From contig NZ_CP049253.1 of the NCBI RefSeq assembly GCF_011046975.1, positions 372,001-436,000 of the forward strand: a DNA stretch of 64,000 nt, in the 5' to 3' direction. The DNA is from Microbacterium amylolyticum (GTDB taxonomy: Bacteria > Actinomycetota > Actinomycetes > Actinomycetales > Microbacteriaceae). The position numbers and the translations under genes are program-made. Of this stretch, positions 35,617 to 44,044 are shown piece after piece (the first letter of the stretch is position 1; each line of letters opens with the position of its first letter). The notes beneath the pieces were generated by a model. It made no database searches, was not told where the DNA came from, and saw only the letters and a list, made by a program, of their open reading frames with translations.

Positions 35617-36298
35617 CTACCCTCCCGTCAGTTCCCAGATCGCCCAGACGACGACGATCATGGCGGTGGCGATCAGCACCCAGGAGAGCGGCTGGACGAT
35701 CAGTTCCGCGAGGCCGACGGCTCTCCTCCCGTAGCGCCCGACGGTTTCGAACGGGGTCAGCGGCTCGTCGTCGACGACGATCTTCACGTCGAGCGCTTCG
35801 AGTCGGCGGACCACCTCGAGGGTGTCGGGGGTGAACGCGACGACGGTGCGTCCGCCTCGCCGCAGGACCACCCGCGGGGCCGATGCTGGTCCGCCGCTCC
35901 GCGAGGGCAGGCGCAGGGTCCGCACCAGGACCGCCTCGTCGATGTCCGGGACGGGAATCACGCGGCGAGCCTTGAGCACGTACCGTACCTCGACGCGGCC
36001 GGCGACCTCGCGGGCCTCGGCGAAGCGGGAAAGCAGCGGCGCGCCGACGAGCAGCCCGACGATCGCGAGGACGCCGATGATCGCAGGCGCGAGAGCGATG
36101 TCCAGCGGCGAGTCAGCGGTGAGGCATGCGACCCCGCCCCAGAGAGCGCTGATGACGAGCGCGGTGCCCAGGACCGCGAGGAACGTGCGCCCAGCTCTCA
36201 CCGACAACAGAGGCTCCGTGCGCCTTCGAGCCCGCAGCAGACGATCATTCTTCGCCCTCCTGGGCCTTCTTCAAGCTCTTGCCCCGCACGCCGCTCAT
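35617..36298 (-). pseudogene. Unknown membrane protein, probable frameshift near the N-terminus
   Basis: The main frame (to 36207) encodes membrane segments LAVLGTALVISALWGGVACL and APAIIGVLAIVGLLVGAPLL, a soluble beta-rich middle (VEVRYVLKARRVIPVPDIDE) and a final segment VLIATAMIVVVWAIWELTG. Its apparent TTG/GTG start is weak. A better start is ATG 36298, which overlaps the upstream stop (ATGA) like all other genes of the cassette; it gives MSGVRGKSLKKAQEG and then loses frame around 36248-36260, after which the main frame continues KNDRLLRARRRTEPLL. This suggests a small indel. If the lesion is not real, the gene is intact. Confidence 0.55.
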
Positions 36299-36546
36299 GA
36301 CGGTTCGTCCTCGATGTGCAGGCGGCCGAGCGGGCGCGCTTTGAGCGCGTCGATGTTCTCGTCGGGCAGCAGTCCACGTTCGGCGAGCGTGTCGATCGCC
36401 CACCTGCGCAGCGTCATGAGGCGCTTCACGGTCTTCTCGTCGAGGTCCTCGAGCGCGACCTCCTGCTGCGGCTCCGGCAGCGGCGAGAGCTGCACGAGGA
36501 CGAACAGGACAGCGGCCAGCCCCATCTTCACGTAGGTCGGCACCAT
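36295..36546 (-). CDS. Small membrane protein of the coupled cassette
   Basis: The 83-residue product starts at ATG 36546, whose A is shared with the TGA of the preceding gene. It has one membrane segment (MGLAAVLFVLVQLSPL) and a charged C-terminal tail with VKRLMTLRRWAIDTLAERGL. No family recognised. Alternative starts at 36558 and 36564 exist; the coupled ATG is preferred. Confidence 0.6.
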   Translation of the reverse strand: MVPTYVKMGLAAVLFVLVQLSPLPEPQQEVALEDLDEKTVKRLMTLRRWAIDTLAERGLLPDENIDALKARPLGRLHIEDEPS

Positions 36547-36839
36547 CAGCAGCCCCATGCCCACTCCCGCTCGGTCATCCGGACCAGACGGATCGCACGG
36601 TCATCGCCGAGCAGTGCGGCGAACCCGCCGATCGACGCCAGCCACGGCACGAACCCGATGAGCCCCTCCCAAATATGCTGCGGAACCGACTTCCTCGTCC
36701 AATTAGCCGCGCTCGTCCGGTGCGCGATGACGTGGGCCTCCAGCACGTCGAGGCCGTGCGGCTCGTGCCGAGGCACTGTCCTCGCCCACCCGCCGGGCGT
36801 GAGCGGATCTGGTCCGATATCGGGCAGGTCAGTCGTCAT
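36546..36839 (-). CDS. Small protein of the coupled cassette, one hydrophobic segment
   Basis: The 97-residue product begins MTTDLPDIGPDPLTPGGWAR and has a single hydrophobic helix (IWEGLIGFVPWLASIGGFAALLG in part). Its ATG overlaps the upstream stop by 4 nt. No recognised family. Confidence 0.6.
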   Translation of the reverse strand: MTTDLPDIGPDPLTPGGWARTVPRHEPHGLDVLEAHVIAHRTSAANWTRKSVPQHIWEGLIGFVPWLASIGGFAALLGDDRAIRLVRMTEREWAWGC

Positions 36840-37912
36840 GTGAGTTCCTTGTACAGGATGATCGCGAGGATCGACAGCACGATGAACGCGAGGATGACGC
36901 CGAGAATGAAGAAGGCTGCGAGCATCGGAGAGCGGGACATGAAGTGCAGGCGGATCTCGGGCAACCGTTGCACGAACCGCTTCGGCTGCCTGCGCATGAG
37001 CTGCCACACGGTTGACCGGTTCACCGCTGCAGCAAGATCTGTCATGTCGCCCAGTTGCCGTCGCCACTGCCGGGTACTGCCGGTGGAGACCGGGCGGAAG
37101 CGGGTGAGGAGGATGGTGTCGCCGACAATCTCCATCGAGTACCGCTTTGCGAGACGTGCGAACAGGCGGGTCGTCTCCGGGGTGAACAGCGCCCGAGCGA
37201 TGAACTCGGCTCCATCAGGCACGTAGAGGCGGAACGCGCGCCCCTGCCCCACATCGACGGCCGCGTTCGAATGCGGGAAGAACGGGATAGTGAGCGGGAA
37301 GTATGGACTCTCGCGCTTGATGATCACCATCCGGGGCAGCCTGGCGGGCAGCCGCATCGCGATGTATCCGCGTTGCCTGCTAGCTGAGCGCCCGGACGTC
37401 TCGATGTACGAGAGGTTCCCAAACTCCACCCGTCGGCCTGCGAGCGTTGCGTTCACGATCATCCACCGTTGGTGACCGGTGCCTTAGGTGAAGAGCATGC
37501 CCTCGTATCGGGCGGAGTCTTCCAAGTGGGAGAACGCGAACCCGTTGGCGTCGGCGAACCGGGCGATCCGGTACGCTCGCCCCGGGCTCGAGCGGCGCAG
37601 TTCCCACAGGTACATGATGATCGTGATCACGCCACCGCCGATGAGCGTGTGCGGGAGCCGATCTCCCTCGCCCTCGGGGAGCGTGACGTGCAGGACGAAC
37701 CCGAGAGGAATCGCAACAACCGCGATGATCGCCGCGATCCGGTAGAAGCTCAACCGACCCTTGAGCAGATCCTCAAGGTGGATGATACGGGGGTCGTCGG
37801 AGTCGAAGAATGCCCGTGCCGATCGGCGGTCCACGGGAGCCTTGAGTGCCGAAAGATCGAACCGTTCTGAAAACGCGCTTTCGGGCTCAGTCGACGTATG
37901 CATATCGATCAT
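36836..37912 (-). pseudogene. Unknown membrane protein interrupted by an in-frame TAA
   Basis: Two open stretches in the same frame, 37912-37487 and 37483-36836, are separated only by TAA at 37484-37486. Read through, they give a ~358-residue protein: cytoplasmic N-terminus, two membrane segments (FYRIAAIIAVVAIPLGFVLH, LIGGGVITIIMYLWEL), a large soluble domain (FADANGFAFSHLEDSARYEG ... GTGHQRWMIVNATLAGRRVE), and a C-terminal membrane helix (PMLAAFFILGVILAFIVLSI). Sequence on both sides of the stop is continuous in character, so TAA most likely replaces a sense codon. No family recognised. Confidence 0.65.
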
Positions 37913-38052
37913 TCTCTCATCGGCCCAGAGACGAGTCCGAACCACGCATCGTCAACCACCGTGACTCCCGTAACGCATGTCGGGGTTGTAACACTTCTAG
38001 CCTTCGCTTCACGACGGCAGGCAGCGCCGGGAGCATCGGTACGATTGACTCC

Positions 38053-38475
38053 ATGGAGACGACCGCGCAGCAAAGAACATCGCGACACCAGATCCGCTGG
38101 GCTGCCATTCTTCAGCTCGTCCAAGGCGTCCTCATGGAAGGCTTGCCCTTTCTTGCCCTTCCAATTCTCCTGACGGTCGGAGTGGACTCTGCTGTGCTGG
38201 CGCACGGGTTCTCTTTCGTTGTGCCGTATTTCGATAACAATCTTTACCTGATGATGGCCATGAGCGGCATATTTGCCCTTCTCCGCATCATTGGGTCGAT
38301 TGGATTGCTGAAGAATAGAATGTGGGGTTATGTCCTTAGCACGATCAATTGCGTTGTCACCCTTGTTCTGATGATCTTTATGCTCCCAGCTGGCATCGCC
38401 GACGGCATACTTTCCGGCGTTGCATTAATACTCTTGCTGCTCGCACGATACGGTGAGGATCGCATCATCGCATAG
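38053..38475 (+). CDS. Small four-helix membrane protein
   Basis: The 140-residue product is largely hydrophobic (WAAILQLVQGVLMEGLPFLA, LYLMMAMSGIFALLRIIGSI, LSTINCVVTLVLMIFMLPAG, LSGVALILLLLARYGEDR). Codon use includes TTA and ATA, rare elsewhere in this window, and the stretch is visibly less GC-rich than its neighbours, suggesting acquisition from another genome. Function unknown. Confidence 0.65.
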   Translation: METTAQQRTSRHQIRWAAILQLVQGVLMEGLPFLALPILLTVGVDSAVLAHGFSFVVPYFDNNLYLMMAMSGIFALLRIIGSIGLLKNRMWGYVLSTINCVVTLVLMIFMLPAGIADGILSGVALILLLLARYGEDRIIA

Positions 38476-38491
38476 CTCCTTGGAGAGCGTT

Positions 38492-38526
38492 GAAGGAGCC
38501 CGCCACCGTTAGTAACAGGCTCCTTC
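38492..38526. terminator. Bidirectional terminator
   Basis: GAAGGAGCC (38492-38500) pairs with GGCTCCTTC (38518-38526) across a 17-nt loop, between two convergent genes. Confidence 0.7.
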
Positions 38527-38575
38527 GTCTACGGCTGCCGCACCCGCACCGCGGGCTTGCCCCCAGGATCCCGGC

Positions 38576-39228
38576 TCACTTCTTGCGCCAACGGGGCCAC
38601 TTCGGCATCCCGCGGCCCTTCCAAGTCTCCACGAGACGGGCGGCCCACCGGATGGACGCGAAGAGCCCGTAGCCGGCCCCGGCGAGGCCCACGGTGACCA
38701 CGAGCCAACGCCCGATGCCGAGCCACACGCCCCGCCAACGTCGAGCGCCCACTGAGCGCCCGTGATGAGACCGGCGATGCCCATCCAGAGCCCGGCGACG
38801 ACCACGACCACGGGCAGGAGTGCGAGGCACATCGCGCCAGCAGCTGACCAGAGCTGACGGGCCTCCAGCTTCGCCGTGGCGGCGATGATCCGCTCGGCCC
38901 GCTCGTTCGAGGCGTCGAGGTTTGCCGTCATCGTCGCCGAGGCCTCCCCGGCGACCTGCTTGACGGCCTTCTCGACCCGCGCCTCGGTGCGCTTCTCGAT
39001 CCGCTGCACCGCGCCGCCGACCTGGCTCACGAGCTTCTGGTTCGCCTCGGCCTGAGCCTTGAGCCCGTCAATCGCCGAGGCCGTAGCCGCGCGATTCTTC
39101 TGCGCTTCGGCGATCAAACTCTGCGAGGCGGCGTTCAAGCTCTCGCCGTTGAGACTCTGCGCGAACTCGGCGAGCGTGCTCGCGATCTCGTTCTGCCTGC
39201 TCTCGATACTCGCGATCCTCGCGGACAC
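38576..39228 (-). pseudogene. Coiled-coil membrane protein with C-terminal frameshift (mobilisation-accessory-like)
   Basis: GTG 39228 opens a long heptad-rich stretch (ARIASIESRQNEIASTLAEF ... VGGAVQRIEKRTEARVEKAV) followed by a membrane segment (AGAMCLALLPVVVVVAGLWM). Around 38735-38745 the frame shifts: the original frame becomes proline/glycine-rich nonsense, while a second frame continues with WRGVWLGIGRWLVVTVGLAG and ends in WPRWRKK at 38576. Such proteins can accompany relaxase genes on actinobacterial plasmids, but no relaxase is present here, so the link is weak. The N-terminus is near the left boundary of duplicate block B and may be shortened. Confidence 0.55.
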
Positions 39229-39353
39229 GTCGTTGGAGGGCGAGGAGGTCGATCACCAGACCGCCGATAGATCCGAGCAGGTCACCGAGGGGGCCAGAAA
39301 GCGTGTCTTATCCTAGAGCGTTTCACTGAGGTTCTCTGCTCCGTCTTCCCGCC

Positions 39354-39851
39354 GTGATCACGATCGGCCTATCGGGCTGCACCTCAGCGCAAGAACCCGA
39401 CTGGTCGGCCGCCCAGTCACAGGCGGATGCGTTCACAGATGCTTCCTCGACGAGCGAGAACTCCCTCGGATGGGGTTCCTGGCGGGCCGTGCCGAACACG
39501 AGATCCCTGATTGACGAGGGAAGCGTGACTCTGGAGTACACGTCAGAAGCTCGCGTAGATAGCATCAACGCTGCGTGCTTCGGCGGGGGCGAGGCACGCT
39601 TCACAGCCACCGTTCGCATGGCCTCGGCCGGGACAACCGTAGACTCCATGACACTCAGCTGCGATGGCGAACCACGCCTGGTGCCACTCGGCGCATCGCT
39701 CGAGCACGTCAACGCAATCCCGCTTTCCGGTGGCATCGAAGAGGGTGACGGCGCGGTGATCGCGGCCGTCGTTGCGGGCGTCGGCGACAACGTGGAGCGG
39801 TGCGAACCGCTCGGGATGTGTGTCGACGGAGTAGGTGTCCTCCGGAGGTGA
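39354..39851 (+). pseudogene. Lipoprotein-like gene, block B copy, fused out of its normal stop
   Basis: Same as the block A protein for 143 codons (MITIGLSGC...), but the normal end (AGVAD, stop) is replaced by GVGDNVERCEPLGMCVDGVG and a few more codons that are the antisense of the DUF6226 gene. Both the signal-peptide part and the native stop are missing. Probably non-functional. Confidence 0.75.
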
Positions 39852-39941
39852 CCCGTGCCACCGATTCCCATAGTCGATCACGACACCGTCAGCATCGCGG
39901 AACACCGGCTCGTCGACCACGGGACGGACGTAGGAACTCAT
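39789..39941 (-). pseudogene. DUF6226 5' fragment (block B copy)
   Basis: The first ~51 codons (YVRPVVDEPVFRDADGVVID ... HPERFAPLHVVADA) match the complete gene in block A, then the frame enters antisense lipoprotein sequence. About three quarters of the protein is missing. Confidence 0.85.
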
Positions 39942-40103
39942 TCCGTCATCCTGCCTCAGCCTTGCCGTACCGTCTGGCCCCGCTTCATGCGACGGTGAGC
40001 GATCTGATCGTCAGCCCGTCGCGGGAGCGGCCAATCCCGTGATCAGGCGGCTCGACCCGCGGATTCTTGTGGTTCGGCAGAGCCCCCTGTGTCCCGAACG
40101 GGT

Positions 40104-41126
40104 CTACCGCCAGCCGAGCGCGGGCGCGACGTGGGTCAAAATCGACTCGATCACGTGCGCGTTGTAGTCGACCCCCAACTGGTTGGGAACCGTCAACAAG
40201 AGCGTGTCCGCCTCGGCGATTGCTTCGTCATGACGCAGCTGCTCGATGAGCGCTTCGGGCTCGTCCGCGTAGGACCGTCCGAAGATCGCCGTTGTGTTCG
40301 CGTCGATCTTGCCAATCTGATCATCGGTGTCGCCACCGACGAAGTAACGACGGTCGGTGTCGTTCGTGATCGCGAAAATCGACCGAGATACTGATGTGCG
40401 CGGCTCGAAGCCCCACCGATCGCTGTCCCATGCGTCCCGGAAAGCGCGCAGCTGCTTGGCCTGTTGCACGTGGAAAGGCTCATTGGACTCGTGGTCCTTG
40501 AGGGTCGAGCTCATCAGGTTCATCCCGTGCTCGGCCGCCCACACTGCCGTGGCGTCGGAACCCGCGCCCCACCACATGCGCTCGCGAAGTCCCTCGCTAT
40601 GCGGTTCGAGGCGAAGCAACCCGGGAGGATTCGGGAACATCGGCCGCGGGTTCGGCTCTGCGAAGCCCTCGCCCTCCAGCAGCTGAAGGATCAGTTCGGC
40701 TTTCTGACGCGCTGCGTTCGCTCCCGAGGGGTCGTCGTCCGCGGAGGTGTAACCGAAGTGCCGCCATCCGTCGATGACCTGCTCGGGTGAGCCACGGGAA
40801 ACGCCGAGCTGCAGGCGCCCATCAGAAATCAGGTCGGCCGCGCCGGCGTCTTCGACGAAGTAGAACGGGTTTTCGTAACGCAGGTCGATGACACCCGTGC
40901 CCAATTCGATGCGGCTCGTCTTCGCGCCGGCTGCCGCGAGCAGTGGGAAGGGCGATGCAAGCTGGCGCGCGAAGTGGTGGACCCGGAAGTATGCGCCGTC
41001 GGCGCCCAGATCCTCAGCGGCCTGAGCGAGATCAATGGACTGGTGCAGAACATCGCGGGCGGACTGCGTGGCCGACTGCGGGTGCGGCGTCCAGTGACCG
41101 AACGAGAGGAACCCAATCTTCTTCAT
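40104..41126 (-). CDS. Luciferase-like monooxygenase (LLM class, flavin-dependent)
   Basis: The complete 340-residue protein begins MKKIGFLSFGHWTPHPQSAT and follows the bacterial-luciferase barrel: AAEDLGADGAYFRVHHFARQ, LGTGVIDLRYENPFYFVEDA, LGVSRGSPEQVIDGW, and a C-terminal helix ending HVAPALGWR. These enzymes use reduced flavin supplied by a reductase. The substrate is not readable. Its C-terminal 26 codons come from the segment shared with block A's remnant at 32080. Confidence 0.9.
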   Translation of the reverse strand: MKKIGFLSFGHWTPHPQSATQSARDVLHQSIDLAQAAEDLGADGAYFRVHHFARQLASPFPLLAAAGAKTSRIELGTGVIDLRYENPFYFVEDAGAADLISDGRLQLGVSRGSPEQVIDGWRHFGYTSADDDPSGANAARQKAELILQLLEGEGFAEPNPRPMFPNPPGLLRLEPHSEGLRERMWWGAGSDATAVWAAEHGMNLMSSTLKDHESNEPFHVQQAKQLRAFRDAWDSDRWGFEPRTSVSRSIFAITNDTDRRYFVGGDTDDQIGKIDANTTAIFGRSYADEPEALIEQLRHDEAIAEADTLLLTVPNQLGVDYNAHVIESILTHVAPALGWR

Positions 41127-41182
41127 AGATCCATTCTCGCGGATAGATTTCGAGCACGACTCGTTTCCGAGGAACTCCTCAC

Positions 41183-41412
41183 CTAGCCACGCTCAACAGA
41201 CACCACCCGGTCCGCTGCGGCAATCTTCGATAAACGGTGCGAGATCAGGAGCACGGCGCGATGGCCGGACCGCCGAAGCGCATCCATCAATGCCGCATCA
41301 GCAGCATGATCAAGCGACGCCGTCGGTGCGTCAAGCACGAGAACACGCGGATCGCTGAGCAGGGCGCGCGCCACCGCGACTCTCGCACGCTGCCCCTGCG
41401 AGAAGCGCACGC
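41183..41412 (-). pseudogene. ABC-transporter ATPase, C-terminal fragment
   Basis: About 75 codons remain: FSQGQRARVAVARALLSDPR (signature region), VLVLDAPTASLD (Walker B, with A in place of the usual E after LD) and LLISHRLSKIAAADRV (H-loop). Walker A and the first half are missing. The fragment is joined in another frame to a FecCD-type permease start. Confidence 0.8.
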
Positions 41413-41696
41413 GGCAAACGGAACTGCCAAACTGCTTGATCCTGAAGTGGCGTCAGCGAGCCGTCCGACATCCAGGGCATTCCGGGAATCAGATGCCCGA
41501 CGACGATTTTCGCCGCCTCCGCGAGGCTGACCGAAACGGCGCCCGTCGCTCCGGCGATCACGATGAGAAAACAGGCCGTCACGGCAAGTACGACGCAAAG
41601 AAACCACGTGCGCCGTTCACGGTGACGGCGCACACTCCCCAGAGAGGAGGGGGTGATCAAATCCGGTGGCGCCTGATGCCGAGAAGAATGTTGCAC
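41393..41696 (-). pseudogene. FecCD-family iron/siderophore permease, N-terminal fragment
   Basis: GTG 41696 opens a permease N-terminus: a basic head, a first membrane helix (LCVVLAVTACFLIVIAGATG), and the family-typical GAVSVSLAEAAKIVVGHLIP and WQFRLPRALLAGAA. It then runs into the ABC ATPase fragment; GCGCTTCTCGCAGGGGCAGC at about 41393-41412 fits both partners in different frames. More than 250 residues are lost. Confidence 0.78.
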
Positions 41697-41712
41697 ACGA
41701 TCGCACGTTGCT

Positions 41713-41731
41713 GAGAATGGTTGTCATTCAC
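41713..41731. promoter_or_regulatory. Fur-family-like box upstream of the permease remnant
   Basis: GAGAATGGTTGTCATTCAC contains the inverted repeat GAATG-N5-CATTC and agrees with the classical 19-bp Fur box at 13 positions by my count. A Zur-type site is also possible. It lies 17 bp upstream of the fragment's start, where iron-regulated promoters of such operons sit. Confidence 0.5.
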
Positions 41732-41840
41732 AAAACGTGGAGCACGTATAGAAGATGCCTGCCCCCCCTCACACACCGATTCGCACAATCGGCATACCAG
41801 CGCAGCCGGAGTCTCCCCTGTGCGCACCACGCCCGGGCCC

Positions 41841-42593
41841 TCAGGGACGAATCGTGACCCACTCGGGGATTTTTGCGGCGCGGCCGTCTCCGGATGAGCG
41901 CCCCGTGACCCGTCGCCGCACCCACGGTGCGACGTGCGCACGGTAATACTCACGCGTACCGAGATGGGCGGCGGCCTGATCCGGCGACACCCACCAGCTC
42001 TCAGGAGCGTCAGCACCGAGAGCCCCGAGCACCCGTGCGGCCACCCGATGGTGACCACGTGTGTTCATATGAAGCCGATCAGGTGACCAAAACGTGGGGT
42101 CTCGCAGTTCAGCATCTGTCCAGTTGTTGGCCCAAACGATGTCCTCCTCGCGCCGCAGGCGCGCGATAACCGCGTCAGAAAGTTCGTCCCCGCGCGAGCG
42201 GATCAGCCGCGACATGGGGAGACCGCCAGACGGATCAGCACCCGCCAGCAGAATTGGAGTGACCCCCTCCTCGCGGCACCGCCGGACGACCTTCACATAG
42301 GCATCGACGATGCGAGCGATCTTGGTCCCGGGGCGCAGCATGTCGTTTCCGCCACCGTTAAACGAGAGGTGTGTGGGCCGGAGGGCAAGCGCGCTCTCCA
42401 ACTGGCCGTCCACCACGGGCCAGGCCAGTTTCCCGCGAATTGCGAGATTTGCGTACTCGATCGGCTCGCCACGGGACGTAGCCCATCCCTGAGCGACGAG
42501 GTCCGCCCATCCTCGGGGGATTCCATCGTCTCGCTCATCCCCGACGCCCTCCGTAAAGGAGTCCCCGATCGCCACATATCTCAGGTCGCTCAC
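41841..42593 (-). CDS. SGNH/GDSL hydrolase
   Basis: The 250-residue protein has the SGNH blocks: AIGDSFTEGVGD (nucleophile Ser), GGGND (Asn) and SPDRLHMNTRGH (Asp and His). These are esterases or lipases, intracellular here since no signal peptide is seen. The C-terminal ~50 residues form an arginine-rich tail. Confidence 0.9.
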   Translation of the reverse strand: MSDLRYVAIGDSFTEGVGDERDDGIPRGWADLVAQGWATSRGEPIEYANLAIRGKLAWPVVDGQLESALALRPTHLSFNGGGNDMLRPGTKIARIVDAYVKVVRRCREEGVTPILLAGADPSGGLPMSRLIRSRGDELSDAVIARLRREEDIVWANNWTDAELRDPTFWSPDRLHMNTRGHHRVAARVLGALGADAPESWWVSPDQAAAHLGTREYYRAHVAPWVRRRVTGRSSGDGRAAKIPEWVTIRP

Positions 42594-42602
42594 GCGGTCA
42601 GT

Positions 42603-43994
42603 CTAGTGTCGGCTGCTATCCGTGCGTCGTGAAACCGAGGGCCTGTCTGCAACGGTGGGCTGGCCGGAATCGAGAGACCTTCCGCTCATATCCCCCAGCG
42701 CCCATGCCGTTACGGCGGCGATCGCGAAGAATGTCGCGAACACCGTGAAGACGAATCCGGCGCCGATCAGGTGGAGCGCCCACGGCGTGAACAGCGGCGC
42801 AAGAATCGACGCGATGCGGCCAACGCCCGCCGCGGCGCCCGCTCCTGTCCCCCGCGTCGCGGTCGGATAGATCTCGGGGCTGATCGCATACAGGGCGCCC
42901 CACGCGCCGAGATTGAAGAAGGACAGCAGGCAACCGAAGAAGAGAATCTGCCAGACCTCGCTGGCCGAGCTGAACAGCATCGCGGCGCAGGCCGAACCGA
43001 CGAGGAACACGGAGAGGGTTGCCCTGCGCCCCCAGGTTTCAATGAGCCAGGCCGCGACCGCATAGCCGGGAAGCTGCGCCAGCGTGATGATCAACGTGTA
43101 TTCGAAGGAACGCACGAGATCGAACCCCTGCATCACGAGGATCGAAGGAATCCAAATGAAGGCGCCGTAATACGAGAAATTCACGCAGAACCACACCACC
43201 CAGAGGGCGCTGGTACGCCGTGCAAGTCCCCCGGAGAACAGCGCGCGGACGCCGGGTCGCGCCGCACCCGATGTGACCTTCTGCTGGACGACGGACGTGG
43301 GCTCGTCCGTCGCATCAGCCGGTTGCTTGTTCGACGCCGCCTCGAAACGGCGCACAATCACATCGGCTTCCGCCACCCGGCCGCGCGACTCGAGCCACCG
43401 GGCAGATTCTGGTAACCCCCAGCGCACGATAAGGGCATACGCGGCGGGAATCGCTCCCAGCGCGAACGCCCAACGCCACCCGTTTTCCAGGGGCACGATG
43501 AAGTACCCAATGATCGCCGCAGCGGTCCATCCGACGGCCCAGAAGGCCTCGAGGATCACCACGAGTCGGCCACGGATACGCGCGGGTGCGAACTCGCTGA
43601 CGTAGGTGGAGGCGACAGGCAGCTCGGCGCCAAGCCCCAGGCCGACGACGAAACGAAGGATCAGCAGTGCGGCCACTCCCCCGACCAGTGCGCTCGCACC
43701 CGTCGCAATGCCATAAACGAGCAGCGTCAGCGCGAATACCTGACGTCGGCCGAGGCGATCGGCGAGCATGCCGCCGAGGCTCGCGCCCACGGCCATCCCC
43801 ATAAAGCCAACCGAGGTGATCCACCCGGTCGTTCCGGGCCCCAGGTTCCATTCGACGGCGAGAGCCGCGATCACAAAAGAAATGAGGCCGACGTCCATCG
43901 CGTCGAGCGCCCAGCCCAGGCCGGAGCCGGTGAGAACACGACCGTGTTCGCGGTTGAAGCGCAGCCGGTCAAGGCGCAAAGACGGAGAGGTCAC
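42603..43994 (-). CDS. MFS transporter (sugar-porter/aromatic-acid-like)
   Basis: The 463-residue protein has 12 predicted membrane helices and the MFS motif GGMLADRLGRRQVFALTLL after helix 2. The features LDAMDVGLISFVIAAL at helix 1 and VYGIATGASALVGG fit metabolite:H+ symporters (AAHS/NiaP-like group). The substrate is not certain. It ends 9 bp upstream of the SGNH hydrolase start, so the two may be co-transcribed. Confidence 0.87.
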   Translation of the reverse strand: MTSPSLRLDRLRFNREHGRVLTGSGLGWALDAMDVGLISFVIAALAVEWNLGPGTTGWITSVGFMGMAVGASLGGMLADRLGRRQVFALTLLVYGIATGASALVGGVAALLILRFVVGLGLGAELPVASTYVSEFAPARIRGRLVVILEAFWAVGWTAAAIIGYFIVPLENGWRWAFALGAIPAAYALIVRWGLPESARWLESRGRVAEADVIVRRFEAASNKQPADATDEPTSVVQQKVTSGAARPGVRALFSGGLARRTSALWVVWFCVNFSYYGAFIWIPSILVMQGFDLVRSFEYTLIITLAQLPGYAVAAWLIETWGRRATLSVFLVGSACAAMLFSSASEVWQILFFGCLLSFFNLGAWGALYAISPEIYPTATRGTGAGAAAGVGRIASILAPLFTPWALHLIGAGFVFTVFATFFAIAAVTAWALGDMSGRSLDSGQPTVADRPSVSRRTDSSRH

Positions 43995-44044
43995 TCCGAC
44001 AGCTTAATGTCGGAGTGACCTCTGCAGCTGGGCGCGTGGCAAAA

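Larger units (their letters stand above)
39240..40876 (+). repeat. Direct duplication, block B
   Basis: Collinear with block A (30692-33920) in the same orientation but missing two of its internal stretches. The junctions fall at short shared sequences: 11 bp (GCGTCGCCGAC type, 39778-39788) and 8 bp (CTGGTTGG, 40179-40186). Confidence 0.92.

Noticed and set aside
36198-36248. A 16-codon mini-ORF overlapping start and stop codons in the membrane cassette
   Set aside because: It would complete a chain of coupled small ORFs, but a frameshift in one larger gene explains the sequence more simply.
34315-36300. Very long plus-strand frame across the transposase and the membrane gene
   Set aside because: Arginine-rich shadow of the ISL3 transposase that runs past the right inverted repeat; not a fusion gene.
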